Source: Gammaproteobacteria bacterium (GTDB lineage: Bacteria > Pseudomonadota > Gammaproteobacteria > Pseudomonadales > Azotimanducaceae). From it: a stretch of 8,243 nucleotides of DNA. The stretch spans positions 55,638-63,880 of the forward strand of contig PASO01000034.1 in the NCBI GenBank assembly GCA_002712135.1, given 5' to 3'. A program made the position numbers and the translations under genes. The notes below the pieces were generated by a model. That model saw nothing but the letters and a program-made list of their open reading frames with translations, did not search any database and was not told where the DNA came from. Each line of letters opens with the position of its first letter. Positions within the stretch are counted from its first letter, which is position 1. Below, in pieces: positions 7,182 to 8,243 of this stretch.

Positions 7182-7280
7182 TCATTCCTCCGTCTCATTA
7201 TCAGGAAGCTCATCGACAAAGATAAACGTCACCAGTCCAAACACTATGAACAATAGTGAACGGAGAAAAGTTTTCTGCAT
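7182..7280 (-). CDS. Possible 32-residue single-pass membrane peptide
   Basis: A short frame from ATG 7280 to TGA reads as K/R near the N-terminus (MQKTFLRS), a hydrophobic run LLFIVFGLVTFIFV (about 9-22), then an acidic tail DELPDNETEE. This is the layout of a small inner-membrane protein with its N-terminus inside. It lies 91 bases upstream of the TonB-domain gene on the same strand and could share its transcript. Against it: no ribosome site is visible before the ATG, and frames this short arise by chance. A perfect hairpin, CACTAT/ATAGTG (7242-7247/7253-7258), falls inside it. I do not recognise a family. Confidence 0.35.
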   Translation of the reverse strand: MQKTFLRSLLFIVFGLVTFIFVDELPDNETEE

Positions 7281-7344
7281 TTCAAACAATCTAAATCAAG
7301 ACACGCCAAACCATAGCTCATAACGATAGTCCTAAAGCCAACCC

Positions 7345-7373
7345 TTGGTCATCCAAATCAATAGATATATGCT
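7345..7373 (+). promoter_or_regulatory. Possible promoter of the metallophosphoesterase gene
   Basis: TTGGTC (7345-7350) and TATGCT (7368-7373) are spaced by 17 bases, with moderate matches to sigma70 consensus. Transcription would begin at or next to the ATG at 7380, making the mRNA leaderless or nearly so. This fits the absence of a good ribosome site but is weak evidence. Confidence 0.25.
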
Positions 7374-7379
7374 GTAAGA

Positions 7380-8090
7380 ATGAGAATACATCAAATTACC
7401 GACCTGCATATTCCTGACGGCGAAACGACTAACGATAAGACCAAAAGTAACGTTCTTAAACTTCTATCTTTTGCGCACAAGGACCATTCCGATCTGTTAG
7501 TCATCTCTGGTGACCTCACCATGACGGACAACTCAGTCCAGGCATGTGAGTGGCTAAATTCAGCACTTCCTGAAACCCCTCGCACGATAATCATGCCAGG
7601 GAATCACGACAAAGCCAGTGTTTTGTGGGAGGTATTTGGCCCCAAACGCTGCATCAGCCATGACTTCTATTTTGCTTTGGACATTGATGCATACAAACTA
7701 ATCTTTGTGGACACCAGTTCATATTCGCTACCAGACGATCAAATTGAGTTCATAAAAAGCGAAGCAGCAAACCAGGCTTCACTATTATTTATTCATCACC
7801 CACCCGATCTGATTAATCCAAGTGGATTCATGGCACTCAATCATGCGCTGGAAAACGCCCCGCAGGTTAGCGAGGCCATCAAAGAGAGTCAAATTGAGCA
7901 TGTATTCTGCGGGCATTACCACAATGCTATCGACAAAGATTGTGACGGTTTTTACTTGCATCTAACGCCTTCACCTGCCTTTCAGATAGACCTGGACTCA
8001 GAAGAATTTTATCTGCAACCCTTTAACCCAGGAGTTCGCATCATCGATATTGAACAAACCTCAATCACTAGTCATATCATCTACGTTTAA
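7380..8090 (+). CDS. Metallophosphoesterase, CpdA/GpdQ-like cyclic nucleotide phosphodiesterase family
   Basis: A 236-residue calcineurin-like phosphoesterase. The two-metal site residues are all present: D8 and H10 (ITDLHI), D45 (SGDL), N75 and H76 (GNHD, 74-77), H139 (IHHPP) and the closing GHYH (178-181). The tail TPSPAFQIDLDSEEF (196-210) followed by PGVRIIDI matches the C-terminal region of E. coli CpdA (TPST...Q...F...PG.R), which hydrolyses 3',5'-cAMP. At 236 residues it is shorter than the 275-residue E. coli enzyme, lacking its N-terminal and C-terminal extensions. The start is bounded: the metal motif begins six codons after the ATG and an in-frame stop lies just upstream (7362). 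The ribosome site is poor (TAAG). A cAMP role is likely by family, but related enzymes act on glycerophosphodiesters. It stands alone on the plus strand. Confidence 0.93.
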   Translation: MRIHQITDLHIPDGETTNDKTKSNVLKLLSFAHKDHSDLLVISGDLTMTDNSVQACEWLNSALPETPRTIIMPGNHDKASVLWEVFGPKRCISHDFYFALDIDAYKLIFVDTSSYSLPDDQIEFIKSEAANQASLLFIHHPPDLINPSGFMALNHALENAPQVSEAIKESQIEHVFCGHYHNAIDKDCDGFYLHLTPSPAFQIDLDSEEFYLQPFNPGVRIIDIEQTSITSHIIYV

Positions 8091-8140
8091 CCCCTCTGCG
8101 CACATTTTAAGCACGCGCGCTGAACCAGCACTAATTTAGG

Positions 8141-8157
8141 GCACGCCAAGCGTGTTT
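8141..8157 (+). terminator. Terminator-like hairpin after the metallophosphoesterase gene
   Basis: GCACGC (8141-8146), loop CAA, GCGTGT (8150-8155) gives a compact stem followed by a short TTTAT run, about 50 bases after the stop codon. The T tract is short, and other copies of the arms nearby (8111-8116 and 8162-8167) can pair instead, so termination strength is uncertain. Confidence 0.4.
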
Positions 8158-8243
8158 ATATGCGTGCTCGCTACACAATATCAGTGCAAAATTATGAAAA
8201 TATGCACGATTGTGGTTATGTGGGATTGTGTTAACATCTATAG

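Overview
The window looks like chromosomal DNA of a gammaproteobacterium, probably a free-living and perhaps marine one. This rests on gene content only: a proteobacterial-type GldA/F/G-like ABC operon, a Vibrio-type sodium-coupled nucleoside transporter, a CpdA-like phosphodiesterase and a TonB-type domain. Base composition is moderate, and no transposase, integrase, CRISPR array, tRNA or rRNA was found. Genus cannot be told from the sequence.

Left third (1-3089, minus strand): a compact three-gene operon read right to left. It encodes an ABC ATPase (2157-3089), an ABC-2 type permease of the GldF type (1415-2164, eight-base overlap with the ATPase gene) and a GldG-type auxiliary protein (1-1412, two bases after the permease; its C-terminus lies beyond the left edge). 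Together they would form one inner-membrane ABC complex with a large periplasmic subunit.

Divergent gap (3090-3694): 605 bases without a convincing gene, between the ATPase gene (minus) and a short-chain dehydrogenase gene (plus). The middle of the gap (about 3294-3429) has nested inverted repeats closed by a perfect 11-bp stem and followed by a short T run. It is the best candidate here for an unannotated structured RNA.

Middle (3695-6613): an SDR oxidoreductase on the plus strand (3695-4459) converges on a minus-strand pair. That pair is a CNT-family nucleoside transporter (5390-6613, with a good sigma70-like promoter) followed 15 bases later by an isopenicillin-N-synthase-like 2-oxoglutarate/Fe(II) oxygenase (4538-5374). 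The pair suggests uptake and then oxidation of a nucleoside or nucleobase, which is inference.

Right third (6686-8243): a small exported protein consisting mainly of a TonB C-terminal-like domain (6686-7090, minus), a possible 32-residue single-pass membrane peptide upstream of it (7182-7280, minus), and a CpdA/GpdQ-type metallophosphoesterase on the plus strand (7380-8090). The last 150 bases hold a terminator-like hairpin with competing arms and an imperfect direct repeat.
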